From Renibacterium salmoninarum ATCC 33209 (GTDB taxonomy: Bacteria; Actinomycetota; Actinomycetes; Actinomycetales; Micrococcaceae), in assembly GCF_000018885.1 (NCBI RefSeq), contig NC_010168.1:2666001-2730000 (forward strand): DNA of 64,000 nucleotides, read 5' to 3'. The number at the start of each line of letters is the position of its first letter. Positions within the stretch are counted from its first letter, which is position 1. The notes beneath the pieces were generated by a model that saw only the letters and a program-made list of their open reading frames with translations, ran no database searches and was not told where the DNA came from. A program made the translations under genes and the position numbers. This document shows positions 30,001 to 39,772 of this stretch, in pieces.

Positions 30001-33000
30001 CGTCTTCATTCCCATCAAAGGCTCTGCGACCTTTTCGCGATTTCGAGCTGGACTGGTTCGCGGACCGTTGGACGGTGGCGCTCTGAGCCGCTGATTCCCG
30101 CTTATTGGCGTTTTGCACTACGGCAGCCCGACTGACAGCAGCGCGTGAGACGCCACTACGACCCGCGGGCAAGGGAATCGCCAACAACAAGGTCAGCGCT
30201 AGCAGCGCTATTTGCACGACTGCCCACAACGGTGCCCAGGGTTGTTCATAGCGCACCTCAAGTTGGCCGCCCTCGGCAGGAAGTTGGAACGCTTGTGCCC
30301 AGCTACCAGCGATTTCCGGCGCCGCAGCGGAGGAAAGTTTGCGTCCGTTGAGCCACGCTGTCCAGCCAACATCAGCACGCTCGGCGAGGATTAACAGCCG
30401 CCCTTGTTGCCCAGCCGCTATCGTCGTATCGATGCTGGTAAGCCCAGACGGAACGAAACTTAGTGTGCCGCCCTTGCCGTCATCTATCCGAACTCGGGCA
30501 ATCGTTTCGGCCGCTGGCGCACCACTCAGCAGTGTGGGAGTAACTCGCCATAACCAGCCTTGATCGGTTGGACCTACGGTAGCCAGTCCTGGAACCCCAT
30601 CTATCTGGCTAGCGAGGAGCTCGGCTTGAGTGTCGCCACGGTGCAAGACGATAAAGCCCACGTCTAGGCTAGTCAATATTGGCCTCGGATCGACCCCAGT
30701 CCCGGCCACAATTGTTGCTACCGCAGCCCGAATTGATGCGTTTACCGGATCATCACCGGAAATCTTTTCAGCCCCGGGCAGCCCGCTAATCCCTTGCGCG
30801 GCGGCAATGCTAGACAGCGAATCCATTGAAGTGCCTGCGCCGCGAACCAACGCCGCGTCCACGCTGCCGTCTTGATTCGCATCGATTACCAATGACCGGC
30901 TTCGATCCGGGCCCAAGCCACGATCAGTCGCCGTGGCTGGCAAGCTGCGCACAGTAGAACTTTGTAGCTCGGTACCGCCATTCAGATTCTGATAAACCCA
31001 CATGCTCAGCGAAGCTATCGGCGAAATGATGAGCAAAACTGTCAAGATGCCAGCAACAGTCCGAGGCAATGCCCGGCCCTTAGTGGGGTTACCGGAGACG
31101 CTTGCCGATCGCCAGCCTTGCACGGCATCGAGCGCAATTGTTGCCGAACCGAGCAAAGCGAAGGCCAGCACTGACAACGCTGGCCCGCTAAACGGGGTGA
31201 CTAGCGCGTCTTTTCCGGTCGACGTGCCAATATGGCCTACTAGATAGCCCAGCACAAGCGCAAAGATGCCAACCAGCCAAAGCACTCTGACCGTGGCGGA
31301 ACGCTTATTTGGCCAGACCAACGCGCCAACCGCAAGCAAGACCAGCGGCGCGCCAATAATCAGCACGGCCAACCAAGCCCACGGAATACCCGCTGGCAAC
31401 CAACTCATTCCCGGCAAAGCCGCATCTGAGCCGATCACCAGTGGTTGACCCAAGAGCTGCTGCCAACTAGGTGCAATGTTGAAGGCCAACGGCACACCAG
31501 GATCTGCCAAAATCGCTCTGGGCCTGTCCAAAGTGGAAATAATGAACGGCACAAATAGCGCCGCGGTGGGCAACAGCGTCCACCACAACGTTCTAGCCCG
31601 CCGTCCGCCAAAGACCATGAAGAGCACAACTAAGATGATGGCCAGCGGCAAGAGGCTTGGCGCACTGGCCGTCAACACGGCCAAACCCAGACCGGCTGCA
31701 GCGGCCGCGGTCCAAGAGATCCGGCCAGCAATACCGGGTTTGCCAGTAGGTAGTGCCGCAGTTAGCGCTGGATCAGCGCCCCGGCGGCTTTGCGCGGCAC
31801 CCATTGCACGAATGAAGCCGAAAAATACCCACGGAATAATGACATGGGCGATTAAAGCGCCAAGCCGCCCCTGACCGAGCGCCAGCAGAAACATCGGCGC
31901 ACCAGCCCAGACAAACGCGGCCAAAACTCGTGGCCAACGACTGCGAATCAACGCGCCGGTGCAAAACCAAGCGCCTAGGCCGGCCAGTGGCAGAGCTAAG
32001 AGAATCAGCCAGCCAACCGCGGCTGAGCCGTTGCCCAAGCCCAGCACACCGAGTACGCCAAGTACGGCGTCGAAGGGCTCGCCATGGCCGGGCCAACCGC
32101 CACCTAGACCAATCCACCAACTCACGGCGTTATGCCAAATATCGCTCAGCGCACTCGACAGTGGGAGCAGTCCGCCACCGCTGATCGCTTCAGCTCCGAT
32201 AAATCGGAACATTGACACAACGGAAATTGCGGCCAAAACGATGACTACCAATACAGCGCCAGCGCCCGCCCACAATCTGCGCGAAGTTGCTATTGCGACA
32301 AAATCATCGTTTGCATCACCGCTGGGCACGTACTCGCCCGCGCTATCCAGCAGATCCTCGTCACGGCTTTGACCAGCGCCGGTGAGCGCTTCGAAGAGCG
32401 AACGCCGATAACTTCGTACGTCTCGACTATCGATCTGCAGGCTTTGAATAACTGATCGGGAGACTCTGCGGGTGCGGTTAGCACTGGAGCGTCCGCGAAT
32501 GATCGCTCCTGGCCGCAGCAGCGCGGCAAGGGTAGCGACAAACTGTCTGCCGCCGTGGCCAGGATCTTTGAAGAGAATCCCGGCGAATAGCCGATACAAA
32601 CCGCCTAATAATGCGCCAATCCAGAGGAAAGGCACCTTCCACCAGCTGGCATGTTTTAGCCGTAGGTGTACTTCTGCTTTACGCGCGGCAATATCAGTAC
32701 TCAGACTTGCTGGCCGATTCCGCACGTGCGACATCACGGCGCCAGGAACTACTACCACTCGATGCCCGGCAAGCCGGTTGCGCAAGCAAAGGTCAACGTC
32801 GTCGCCAAGGCCAGGTAACGCTGGATCGAAGCCAGCCAATTCTTCCCAAACATCACGCCGCACCAACATGCCGGCGGAATTTACCGCGAAAACGTCGCTA
32901 CGCGCGTCGTATTGGCCCTGATCTTGCTCGTCCAGCTCGATCATGGTGAGGCGTTCGCCCCAGCGGCTAGTGCTGAGGCCAACGTCAATAAGGCTGCGGG

Positions 33001-33397
33001 AATCATCCCAATCAACTTGCTTACAACCCGCAATAGTTACCGACGGCGCTCGTTCGACGGCGTGCAATAGCTCCGCGAGCGCCTCAGGGGCCGGTGCTGA
33101 ATCATCATGGAGAAACCAGAGAAATTCGGTTTCCGCGGCCGGGTTAGCTGTCCGATCGCGAGCGGTGGCTCCAGCTAAAGCAGCACGAACCGCTGCGCCG
33201 AAACCGCCTCTAGCTTCAGTCGAAATTGTGTTCTCAGTGCCAAGCGAGCCGCTCAGAAGCTGTACCGAATTATCTGAAGAGCCTGCGTCCACACCGATCA
33301 GCCGATCAGCTGGCCGAGTTTGGCCCTGCAAAGCAGCTAAGGTCCTGGGTAAATACGCCGAGCCGTCGTGGCTTACCACGACGGCTGTGACGCGCAT
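29993..33397 (-). CDS. Large family 2 glycosyltransferase with C-terminal membrane domain
   Basis: 1134 residues. The N-terminal GT2 domain (about 1-270) has VTAVVVSHDGSAYLPRTLAAL, the acidic motif FLWFLHDDSAPAPEALAELL, and GLGDDVDLCLRNRLAGHRVV with the metal-binding Asp pair. It is followed by a membrane helix (VPFLWIGALLGGLYRLFAGI) and, from about residue 375, at least ten further hydrophobic segments and a large extracytoplasmic region. A basic Ser/Arg-rich tail ends the protein. Likely builds or exports a cell-surface polysaccharide; acceptor unknown. It is transcribed from the whiB side (11 bp after whiB stop) and overlaps the DUF5719 gene. Confidence 0.85.
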   Translation of the reverse strand: MRVTAVVVSHDGSAYLPRTLAALQGQTRPADRLIGVDAGSSDNSVQLLSGSLGTENTISTEARGGFGAAVRAALAGATARDRTANPAAETEFLWFLHDDSAPAPEALAELLHAVERAPSVTIAGCKQVDWDDSRSLIDVGLSTSRWGERLTMIELDEQDQGQYDARSDVFAVNSAGMLVRRDVWEELAGFDPALPGLGDDVDLCLRNRLAGHRVVVVPGAVMSHVRNRPASLSTDIAARKAEVHLRLKHASWWKVPFLWIGALLGGLYRLFAGILFKDPGHGGRQFVATLAALLRPGAIIRGRSSANRTRRVSRSVIQSLQIDSRDVRSYRRSLFEALTGAGQSRDEDLLDSAGEYVPSGDANDDFVAIATSRRLWAGAGAVLVVIVLAAISVVSMFRFIGAEAISGGGLLPLSSALSDIWHNAVSWWIGLGGGWPGHGEPFDAVLGVLGVLGLGNGSAAVGWLILLALPLAGLGAWFCTGALIRSRWPRVLAAFVWAGAPMFLLALGQGRLGALIAHVIIPWVFFGFIRAMGAAQSRRGADPALTAALPTGKPGIAGRISWTAAAAAGLGLAVLTASAPSLLPLAIILVVLFMVFGGRRARTLWWTLLPTAALFVPFIISTLDRPRAILADPGVPLAFNIAPSWQQLLGQPLVIGSDAALPGMSWLPAGIPWAWLAVLIIGAPLVLLAVGALVWPNKRSATVRVLWLVGIFALVLGYLVGHIGTSTGKDALVTPFSGPALSVLAFALLGSATIALDAVQGWRSASVSGNPTKGRALPRTVAGILTVLLIISPIASLSMWVYQNLNGGTELQSSTVRSLPATATDRGLGPDRSRSLVIDANQDGSVDAALVRGAGTSMDSLSSIAAAQGISGLPGAEKISGDDPVNASIRAAVATIVAGTGVDPRPILTSLDVGFIVLHRGDTQAELLASQIDGVPGLATVGPTDQGWLWRVTPTLLSGAPAAETIARVRIDDGKGGTLSFVPSGLTSIDTTIAAGQQGRLLILAERADVGWTAWLNGRKLSSAAAPEIAGSWAQAFQLPAEGGQLEVRYEQPWAPLWAVVQIALLALTLLLAIPLPAGRSGVSRAAVSRAAVVQNANKRESAAQSATVQRSANQSSSKSRKGRRAFDGNEDDD

Positions 33398-33408
33398 TGC
33401 TTCAGAAA

Positions 33409-33978
33409 TCAGACTGCTCGCTTCCGCAACCGACGACGCTCTCGCTCGGACAGGCCGCCCCAGATACCGAATCGTTCGTCATTGGACAGAGCGTACTCGA
33501 GGCACTGCGCCCGAACGTTGCACGAGACGCAAACTTTCTTCGCGTCGCGAGTCGAACCACCCTTTTCTGGGAAAAATGCTTCAGGGTCAGTCTGCGCGCA
33601 TAGCGCGTCAGTCTGCCAGGAAAGTTCCCCCTCATCGGCCGGGTCAACCATGGGTATGCCAGGAAGGCCGATCCAAACGGCCTGATTTGCGGTCCCGGTA
33701 ACTTCGGCTGGTCGATCAAAGCTCAGCTCGGTCTCTAGGGCCTGCGAATCAAGTGCCTCGTGCGCGGCAAGAAAAGCCGTTGCGGTGTCCTCGAGGGACT
33801 CAGCCTCGGCGCTTCGATAGCTTTCGGCAGCCTGCGGATCCGCTGGATCAACGTACCAGTCCCCCGGTACGCCACGGGAGCGATACAGAGATGCTGCCTG
33901 CGCTTCCAGCGCAGATTCTTCCTCGAAGGCTCCGGATAGCCCATTCGGAGAGGTATTACTACGCTCCGCTTGTCCCAT
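33409..33978 (-). CDS. WhiB-family Fe-S transcription factor (WhiB2-like) with long N-terminal extension
   Basis: Redox-responsive regulator binding a 4Fe-4S cluster; WhiB2-type members control septation and development. The conserved domain fills the last third: four Cys at residues 127, 150, 153 and 159 (ALCAQTDPEAFFPEKGG, KKVCVSCNVRAQCLEYAL), the GIWGG turn and a basic tail RERRRLRKRAV. Typical WhiB2 is about 90 residues, so about 100 extra acidic N-terminal residues are unusual. The long start is supported: AGGAGG lies 7 nt before the ATG at 33978, while the internal ATG at 33651 has no ribosome-binding site. It heads the operon with the GT2 and DUF5719 genes. Confidence 0.9.
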   Translation of the reverse strand: MGQAERSNTSPNGLSGAFEEESALEAQAASLYRSRGVPGDWYVDPADPQAAESYRSAEAESLEDTATAFLAAHEALDSQALETELSFDRPAEVTGTANQAVWIGLPGIPMVDPADEGELSWQTDALCAQTDPEAFFPEKGGSTRDAKKVCVSCNVRAQCLEYALSNDERFGIWGGLSERERRRLRKRAV

Positions 33979-34080
33979 GATGGTCCTCCTGGTTTCGCCA
34001 CGGCTGTGTTGCTTGGTGATGCTTTTGGTATGGCTTCGGTGCTATTTGCTGAAGTTCTCTACCGTGGCTTTCGTACTCTA

Positions 34081-34110
34081 ATTACAACGGTGTAATACAC
34101 TGCCCGTCAA
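34081..34110 (-). promoter_or_regulatory. Candidate whiB promoter with palindromic -10 region
   Basis: On the minus strand, TTGACG (34110-34105) and TGTAAT (34086-34081) are spaced by 18 nt, a good housekeeping-type promoter about 100 bp upstream of whiB. The -10 is one half of a perfect palindrome ATTACA-ACGG-TGTAAT (34081-34096), so a dimeric regulator could bind over it. Confidence 0.5.
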
Positions 34111-34278
34111 GCGGAACTGGGAATTTTATCCATAACTCGGAGCTTTTCGCTTTCACGCCACGCCCGGGAATTTCTCAGCTAAGCGGCGTGTTGCCAGTGG
34201 CTCGGAACCTCAGTTCGGCGCAATATCCTTGATCAAGACCCCATAAAAACTCTGCTGCAGATGACGAAAGAGTCAGCC

Positions 34279-35013
34279 ATGAACAACATTGATACCTTGC
34301 TGCATGCTTTCCGGAGCCAGGATCCAGGATCCCCCCGACTGACTTGGTACGGGCCAGATAGTGAGCGAATCGAGCTTTCGGGCAAGGTATTGGACAACTG
34401 GGTTGCAAAAACGGCGAACTTCCTCACCGAGGAATTCGACGTCGGCCCAGGGACCAGTTCCGCCCTAGAGCTGCCAGCGCATTGGAAGTCATTAGTCATC
34501 GCGCTGGCCGCCTTGGCTTGTGGCAGCACTGCTCAGTTCATCGCCCCCGCCAATGAGGGTGCACGAACTGGCTCATCAGAGACTTCAGTGTGGTTCGTCA
34601 CCGAAGAAGCCCAGCTCGCTAACGCACAGGATCAGGCCGACGTCGTCGCCGTCGCACTGCCGGCCCTCGCGATGGCATGGCCGAGCGATTTACCGGATGG
34701 GGTTTACGACTTTGCCGCCGAGGTCCGGATGTTTGCGGACGCCTTCAACCGGTTCGACGACCCGGGACCTGGCCAGCCGGCGCTCCGAAGCGAGGCCGAG
34801 ACCTATAGCTTTGCGGAACTGTCTGGTTTCGCTAGCACGGCCGAAAAGCTCGCTGGAAACAGAATCGCGCTCTTTGCTTCCGCGGGTCTGGCAAAGACTG
34901 CAGTCGCGGCGCTCGGTATCTGGCTGGCCGGCGGATCAATTGTGTTGTTCTCGGATGAAACCTTGGCAACTGAGAAAACACTGGCCAGCGAACAAGTAAC
35001 CAATCAAAAATAA
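34279..35013 (+). CDS. TIGR03089 family protein (truncated adenylate-forming-like)
   Basis: 244 residues. Resembles the N-terminal part of AMP-binding enzymes without the catalytic motifs (no TSGTTG segment): PRLTWYGPDSERIELSGKVL, NWVAKTANFLTEEFDVGPG and AALGIWLAGGSIVLFSD. This matches the actinobacterial TIGR03089 family of unknown function, usually next to whiB and LCP genes as here. An ATG at 34261 is possible, but 34279 has GAAAGAG just upstream. The gene looks full length for the family and is followed by a terminator-like hairpin. Confidence 0.75.
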   Translation: MNNIDTLLHAFRSQDPGSPRLTWYGPDSERIELSGKVLDNWVAKTANFLTEEFDVGPGTSSALELPAHWKSLVIALAALACGSTAQFIAPANEGARTGSSETSVWFVTEEAQLANAQDQADVVAVALPALAMAWPSDLPDGVYDFAAEVRMFADAFNRFDDPGPGQPALRSEAETYSFAELSGFASTAEKLAGNRIALFASAGLAKTAVAALGIWLAGGSIVLFSDETLATEKTLASEQVTNQK

Positions 35014-35041
35014 CGCTGTAGCTACACCGCAGCTACACCGC

Positions 35042-35073
35042 ACCAGTAAGGCGCTGCTGGTTAACTGGTTTTT
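35042..35073 (+). terminator. Intrinsic terminator-like hairpin after the TIGR03089 gene
   Basis: ACCAGT (35042-35047) pairs with ACTGGT (35064-35069), and AA/TT can extend the stem past a bulge. Five T residues follow on the plus strand (35069-35073). Position just after the stop codon and before the convergent gtrA gene fits a rho-independent terminator. Confidence 0.6.
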
Positions 35074-35085
35074 CGAGGTGTCGGG

Positions 35086-35631
35086 CTATTTTTTGGAGTT
35101 GTTAGGGCTGGCGGTAGTTGAGCCGGAGACTTCGGCGTGGTGCCCTTCGATCAGTTCATGATCATTCGCGAACTCGGGATCTTCGTCGAGCTCGGCAGTA
35201 AAGACCCAGAATCGATAGGCGAAGAATCGAAAGATTGTGCCCAAGATCAAACCGACCACGCTACCGGCGATAAACAGGCCGACTTTACTATCAACGCCAA
35301 GCCAGTATTTGGCCACGAAAACGCACCCGGAGGCAATCAGCAGCCCAACGCCGTTCATAATCGCGAACAGCACCGCTTCGCGAACAACATTCGCTTGTTT
35401 TCGGTGCCGGAAAGTCCAGTAACGATTGGCAACCCAGGAGAAGACACTGGCGACAATTGTTGCGATTGCTTTGGCCCAAACTTCGCTGCCATGCAGCGGT
35501 CCAGAAAAAAGCCAAATAAAGATTGCCGAGTCAATGACAAAAGCTATGCCGCCGACGACGCCAAACTTAGCAACTTCGCGCCAGAATAGGCCTACTAGAC
35601 CACGTAAGAGCTGCATTATTGATTGAAGCAT
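35086..35631 (-). CDS. GtrA-family membrane protein
   Basis: 181 residues with four membrane helices and the family signatures FGVVGGIAFVIDSAIFIWL, SWVANRYWTFRHRKQANVVRE and FFAYRFWVF. GtrA-type proteins are small membrane proteins linked to flipping or transfer of polyprenyl-phosphate-linked sugars in surface glycosylation (established for the family, not proven here). ATG 35631 is chosen over the frame start at 35676 because GGAGGG precedes it. The tail is acidic (ELDEDPEFANDHELIEGHH). A second, broken GtrA gene lies directly upstream with similar sequence, probably from a duplication. Confidence 0.85.
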   Translation of the reverse strand: MLQSIMQLLRGLVGLFWREVAKFGVVGGIAFVIDSAIFIWLFSGPLHGSEVWAKAIATIVASVFSWVANRYWTFRHRKQANVVREAVLFAIMNGVGLLIASGCVFVAKYWLGVDSKVGLFIAGSVVGLILGTIFRFFAYRFWVFTAELDEDPEFANDHELIEGHHAEVSGSTTASPNNSKK

Positions 35632-35685
35632 GACCCTCCACGGTCGAGCGAAAAACAGCCCGACTTCTTGGGCCAACCTCCTATT

Positions 35686-36236
35686 CTACCTTGAATCCGT
35701 GCCAACCCGACCTGGAGTAAGAGGTTCTAGCCCGTCGTTCGTGGCATTTCCTTCGATCAGTTCTCGGTCTTTGGCATACCCAGGTCCCTGATCAAGTTCC
35801 TCTTTGAAGACGAAGAATCGATAAGCGATGAACCTAAAATGGTGCCTAAAATCAGTCCGATCACGCCACCGGAAATCAAATCTGCAGAATAGGTCTGAAA
35901 CCCTAAAACGTAACGGGAAATAAACTGGCAGGCCACCGCGATACCCATCCCAATGAGGCTCATCAAGATGAAGACTGCGAACTCTCGCCAAGGCTGCTGC
36001 CCACGTCGGTGCCGAAACGTCCAGTACCGATTAGCAAACCAGGAAAAAGTATCGCGATTGAGCTGGAGATGACTCGCGCCTTGATCGTGCTGCCATTCAT
36101 CGGGCCAAAATGCAGCCAAGTTAAAGATGCCGTTGTCGACGACCCAACCAAGTCCACCGACAACGCCGAATTTCGCAACTTCACGCCAAAGCAGCGCAAC
36201 GAGGGCGGCGCCCCGTTGGAAGATGGAACTTTTCAT
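35686..36236 (-). pseudogene. Second GtrA-family gene broken by three homopolymer indels
   Basis: Paralogue of the adjacent intact gtrA (compare FGVVGGLGWVVDNGIF, SWFANRYWTFRHRRGQ, FRFIAYRFFVFKEEL). The reading frame changes three times, each at an A run on the plus strand. The 36107-36110 run has one extra base. The 36044-36048 run is one base short, so the segment GPMNGSTIKARVISSSIAIL is in another frame. The 35836-35839 run is one base short, and GTI-FRFIAYRF resumes in a third frame. Correcting all three gives a complete GtrA protein. ATG 36236 has a GGAGGG ribosome-binding site, so expression signals remain. Confidence 0.85.
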
Positions 36237-36428
36237 GACCCTCCATGGATCTACAGTCCGAACCGTTGAACTGTTCGGACTCCCCAGGATCCGCCCGACA
36301 TACTAAACGCCAATATTACTCGCGAACCCTTGTCCAAACTGTGTAAAGACTGTTGAACTTGAAGCAAATCAGCTACATCGACGCGCCGAAAAACGTCTCC
36401 GCCGAACATACTCGGTACTCTTTACCTT

Positions 36429-37604
36429 GTGACTTTTCCAGTAATCGGTGTTGTTGGCGGTGGCCAATTAGCCCGAATGATGGCCCCAGCGGCAATAGAA
36501 CTCGGTATTGAACTTCGAGTGCTCGCCGAGGCTTCAGACGTCTCTGCAGTGCCAGCAGTCAAGCAGACCCCCATTGGCGATTACCTAGATATCGAACAAC
36601 TTCGAGCCTTCGCGCAGGGTCTTGATGTACTTACTTTCGATCATGAGCATGTGCCTACTGAGCATTTGGCCACCCTTATCGCCGAGGGCGTCAACGTCCA
36701 GCCCGGCCCTGAATCTCTCATCCACGCACAGGACAAGCTCGTCATGCGCGCCGCAATCGACAAGTTGGGCTTGCCCAATCCGGCTTGGGCCGCCGTCGAA
36801 TCAGTACAAGAAATCGTCGACTTCGCTGAGCTGCACAGTTGGCCCGTCGTGCTGAAAATGCCGCGCGGCGGTTACGACGGAAAAGGCGTCAAAATCCTTG
36901 ATTCGGCTGCGGACGCAAGTGGCTCGGCAACGTGGTTTGACGCGATGAGTCCGTTGTTAGTTGAAACCAAGGTGGCCTTCAGCCGAGAACTATCTGCGAT
37001 GGTCGCTCGCCGGCCCAGCGGCGAAGCTGCCGCTTGGCCAATCGTTGAATCGATTCAGGTCGATGGCGTCTGCGATGAGGTAATCGCCCCCGCCCAGGAT
37101 CTGGACCCAGAAATTGCCGAACGCGCCCAGCACACTGCGCTTCGGCTTGCCGACGAACTCGGGGTCACCGGAGCAATGGCGGTTGAACTTTTTGAGACCC
37201 CTGGCGAAGGCCCCGGCTTTGTCATCAACGAATTGGCCATGCGACCGCATAATTCTGGCCACTGGAGCATGGACGGAGCTCTGACCGGTCAATTTGAGCA
37301 GCATCTACGTGCAGTAGCCGATCTTCCGCTGGGCGATCCTCGACCACTCGCTGAGCTCACGGTCATGAAAAATATCCTCGGAGGAGCGAATCTGGACTCT
37401 TTCAGCGCTTATCCTGCGGCGATGGCCGCGCAACCGGGCGTCAAAGTGCATCATTATGGCAAGGCGGTAAGACCGGGTCGCAAAATTGCGCATGTCAACG
37501 CGCTGGCCTTACCCGGGGAATCATTAGCATCCGTGCGGGCACGAGCAGAATCAACCGCATTAGCGATTAGAGATGGTCACGAGTCAAGGAAAGCGAGTTC
37601 CTAA
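36429..37604 (+). CDS. purK: 5-(carboxyamino)imidazole ribonucleotide synthase
   Basis: ATP-grasp enzyme that makes N5-CAIR from AIR and bicarbonate in purine synthesis; its product is the substrate of PurE encoded next. The 391-residue product has the N-terminal VIGVVGGGQLARMMAPAAIELG, the ATP-grasp loop VVLKMPRGGYDGKGVKIL and the metal/ATP site VINELAMRPHNSGHWSMDGA. GTG start at 36429. The purE ATG follows its stop codon with no gap. The gene is intact. Confidence 0.95.
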   Translation: MTFPVIGVVGGGQLARMMAPAAIELGIELRVLAEASDVSAVPAVKQTPIGDYLDIEQLRAFAQGLDVLTFDHEHVPTEHLATLIAEGVNVQPGPESLIHAQDKLVMRAAIDKLGLPNPAWAAVESVQEIVDFAELHSWPVVLKMPRGGYDGKGVKILDSAADASGSATWFDAMSPLLVETKVAFSRELSAMVARRPSGEAAAWPIVESIQVDGVCDEVIAPAQDLDPEIAERAQHTALRLADELGVTGAMAVELFETPGEGPGFVINELAMRPHNSGHWSMDGALTGQFEQHLRAVADLPLGDPRPLAELTVMKNILGGANLDSFSAYPAAMAAQPGVKVHHYGKAVRPGRKIAHVNALALPGESLASVRARAESTALAIRDGHESRKASS

Positions 37605-38177
37605 ATGGGCCAGATTGAGCAGGCCAATTCGGCAGCTTTGGTAGGACTCGTTATGGGTTCAGATTCAGATTGGCCGGTGATGGAAGCAGCGGCAGCGGCG
37701 TTAGATGAGTTTGGGATTCCCTTTGAAGCTGACGTCGTCTCAGCTCACCGAATGCCGTTAGAAATGATCGAATACGGCCGTTTAGCGCAAGAACGGGGGT
37801 TGCGAGTGATCATCGCAGGTGCAGGTGGGGCGGCTCACCTGCCCGGGATGCTTGCCTCTGTGACTACTTTGCCCGTCATTGGGGTACCGGTGCCGTTGAA
37901 AACCTTAGATGGTATGGATTCACTGCTATCAATCGTGCAGATGCCGACCGGAGTGCCAGTTGCCACTGTATCGATCGGTGGTGCCAGGAACGCGGGTCTG
38001 CTTGCGGTCCGAATTTTAGCTAGCGGACGAGACGCACTTGCTCAGCGCTTGCAGCCGAAATTAGCTGATTTCGCCCTGGATCTGAACCAGCAGGCAACTG
38101 CAAAGGGCGCCGCTTTACGGGGACGGGTTGCGCAAGCATCTCCGTCCGCTAGGTCCGCGGCGGAAGGTACCGAATGA
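37605..38177 (+). CDS. purE: N5-carboxyaminoimidazole ribonucleotide mutase
   Basis: Converts N5-CAIR to CAIR in purine synthesis. The 190-residue product has the class I PurE signatures [51 protein letters not shown] and [19 protein letters not shown], including the active-site His of SAHRMP. Tail residues after about 165 are Ala/Ser-rich. ATG directly abuts the purK stop; its own stop overlaps the ATG of the LCP gene (ATGA at 38174), so the three genes form one operon. Confidence 0.96.
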   Translation: MGQIEQANSAALVGLVMGSDSDWPVMEAAAAALDEFGIPFEADVVSAHRMPLEMIEYGRLAQERGLRVIIAGAGGAAHLPGMLASVTTLPVIGVPVPLKTLDGMDSLLSIVQMPTGVPVATVSIGGARNAGLLAVRILASGRDALAQRLQPKLADFALDLNQQATAKGAALRGRVAQASPSARSAAEGTE

Positions 38178-39763
38178 GTTTTTCCTCACCAGGAGTCAAC
38201 AAGAGCTCCAAACGCCCGCCGGTACTGACTAATCCGGTTCGCTACCCGCAATCGGCCAACGCTCCGATGCGTGCCAAGCGGGCATTTTTACTCTTGATAT
38301 TGAGTCTGTTTATTCCGGGCAGTGCTCAAGTTGTTGCCGGAAACCGAAACCTCGGTCGGCTCGCCCTGCGCGTGACCTTCACGGTATGGACGTTGGTCAT
38401 AGTGGCCATCATCCTTGCCTTGACCAATCGCGCGCTGGTTTTTAGCATTCTGACCAACCCCTTTGGCTCGCTATTGCTGATCGCCATTTTGGCGCTCCTT
38501 GCCATTGGCTGGGCTTACGTCTTTGTCGATAATCTTCGGGTCATTCGACCGGTGCTTCTTGCCCCCGGTATGCGGATCGTTGTCGCGGGCGCCGTCGCGG
38601 TCCTCATGGTGGTAACTTCTGGCAGCCTGGGCTACGCCGTCTGGCTGGTGAATTCTGGTCGAAGCGCAATTGGCAATATCTTCTCGGCCTCGGGCCCAGA
38701 TATGTCTCCGGTTGATGGCCGTTACAACTTCCTCGTGATGGGCGGCGACGCTGGCGCGGATCGCGAAGGTCGCCGTCCAGACAGCATCATCGTGCTGAGC
38801 ATAGATGCGCAAAGCGGCAAGACCGTAACCATCTCGATTCCGCGAAATCTACAAAATGCGCAGTTCAGCCCCAATTCCCCCATGCGTTCGGTCTACCCGA
38901 ATGGCTACGACTGCGGAAATGACTGCATCATTAACTCGCTCTACACCGAGGTCGCACAGAAATATCAAAAACTCTATCCGGGTAAAAAAGATCCTGGTGC
39001 CCAGGCCATGATGGATGCGTCTGGCGGCACTCTTGGCCTCACCATTCAGGGTTATGTACTGATTGATATGGACGGGTTCTCGGAACTTGTTGACGCGCTG
39101 GGTGGCGTCAAAATTAACGCCGGTGGTTGGGTGCCAATCAGCGGCGCGGCAACAGATGACAACGGCGGCCATTTGCCGCCAGAAGGTTGGATTGCGCCGG
39201 GATTACAAACACTCAATGGCAAGCAAGCGCTCTGGTACGCCAGGTCTCGACAATGGGTAACTGATTACGCACGAAGCCAACGTCAACAATGCATTCAGCA
39301 AGCAATTCTGAAGCAAATGAACCCGGCAACCGTGTTGACTAAGTTCAACGACATTGCAAATGCTGGCGCTCAAGTGATCGAGTCAGATCTGCCCCAGCAA
39401 CAACTGGGTAGCTTCTTGGACCTTGCGATCAAAGCCAAGAACTTCCCGCTCGATCGCCTGACAATTGGCCCGCCTGACTTCGACACTAATTTCCCGACCT
39501 ACCCGGATTTCCCGGCGTTGCAGAAGCGAGTAAAAGACTTGATCGGGGGCAAAGCCGCTGAATCCGTTTCTAGCGACGTCAATGCACCACCGGCCGCACC
39601 TGATCCCGGATCAGCGCAACCTACGGCACAGCAGCCGCCAGCGCAGCAGACCCCTGCCGGGCCAACCTTGACGGAAGATTATCTACAACGTCTAGCTAAA
39701 GCGGGAGCCGAAGACACCCTGGTCTCGCTGCTGTCTAATAATGGCAATTGCTCACCCGGATAG
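38174..39763 (+). CDS. LytR-CpsA-Psr (LCP) family cell-wall glycopolymer ligase
   Basis: LCP enzymes attach teichoic-acid-like or other glycopolymers to peptidoglycan. 529 residues. The N-terminus has an unusual set of about four membrane helices ([70 protein letters not shown]) instead of one. The LCP domain (about 185-420) has [38 protein letters not shown] and ALWYARSRQ with the conserved Arg and Asp residues that bind polyprenyl pyrophosphate. The Pro/Gln-rich tail is low complexity. Operon with purE upstream; manA follows 9 bp later. Confidence 0.9.
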   Translation: MSFSSPGVNKSSKRPPVLTNPVRYPQSANAPMRAKRAFLLLILSLFIPGSAQVVAGNRNLGRLALRVTFTVWTLVIVAIILALTNRALVFSILTNPFGSLLLIAILALLAIGWAYVFVDNLRVIRPVLLAPGMRIVVAGAVAVLMVVTSGSLGYAVWLVNSGRSAIGNIFSASGPDMSPVDGRYNFLVMGGDAGADREGRRPDSIIVLSIDAQSGKTVTISIPRNLQNAQFSPNSPMRSVYPNGYDCGNDCIINSLYTEVAQKYQKLYPGKKDPGAQAMMDASGGTLGLTIQGYVLIDMDGFSELVDALGGVKINAGGWVPISGAATDDNGGHLPPEGWIAPGLQTLNGKQALWYARSRQWVTDYARSQRQQCIQQAILKQMNPATVLTKFNDIANAGAQVIESDLPQQQLGSFLDLAIKAKNFPLDRLTIGPPDFDTNFPTYPDFPALQKRVKDLIGGKAAESVSSDVNAPPAAPDPGSAQPTAQQPPAQQTPAGPTLTEDYLQRLAKAGAEDTLVSLLSNNGNCSPG

Positions 39764-39772
39764 GGAGCCTTC

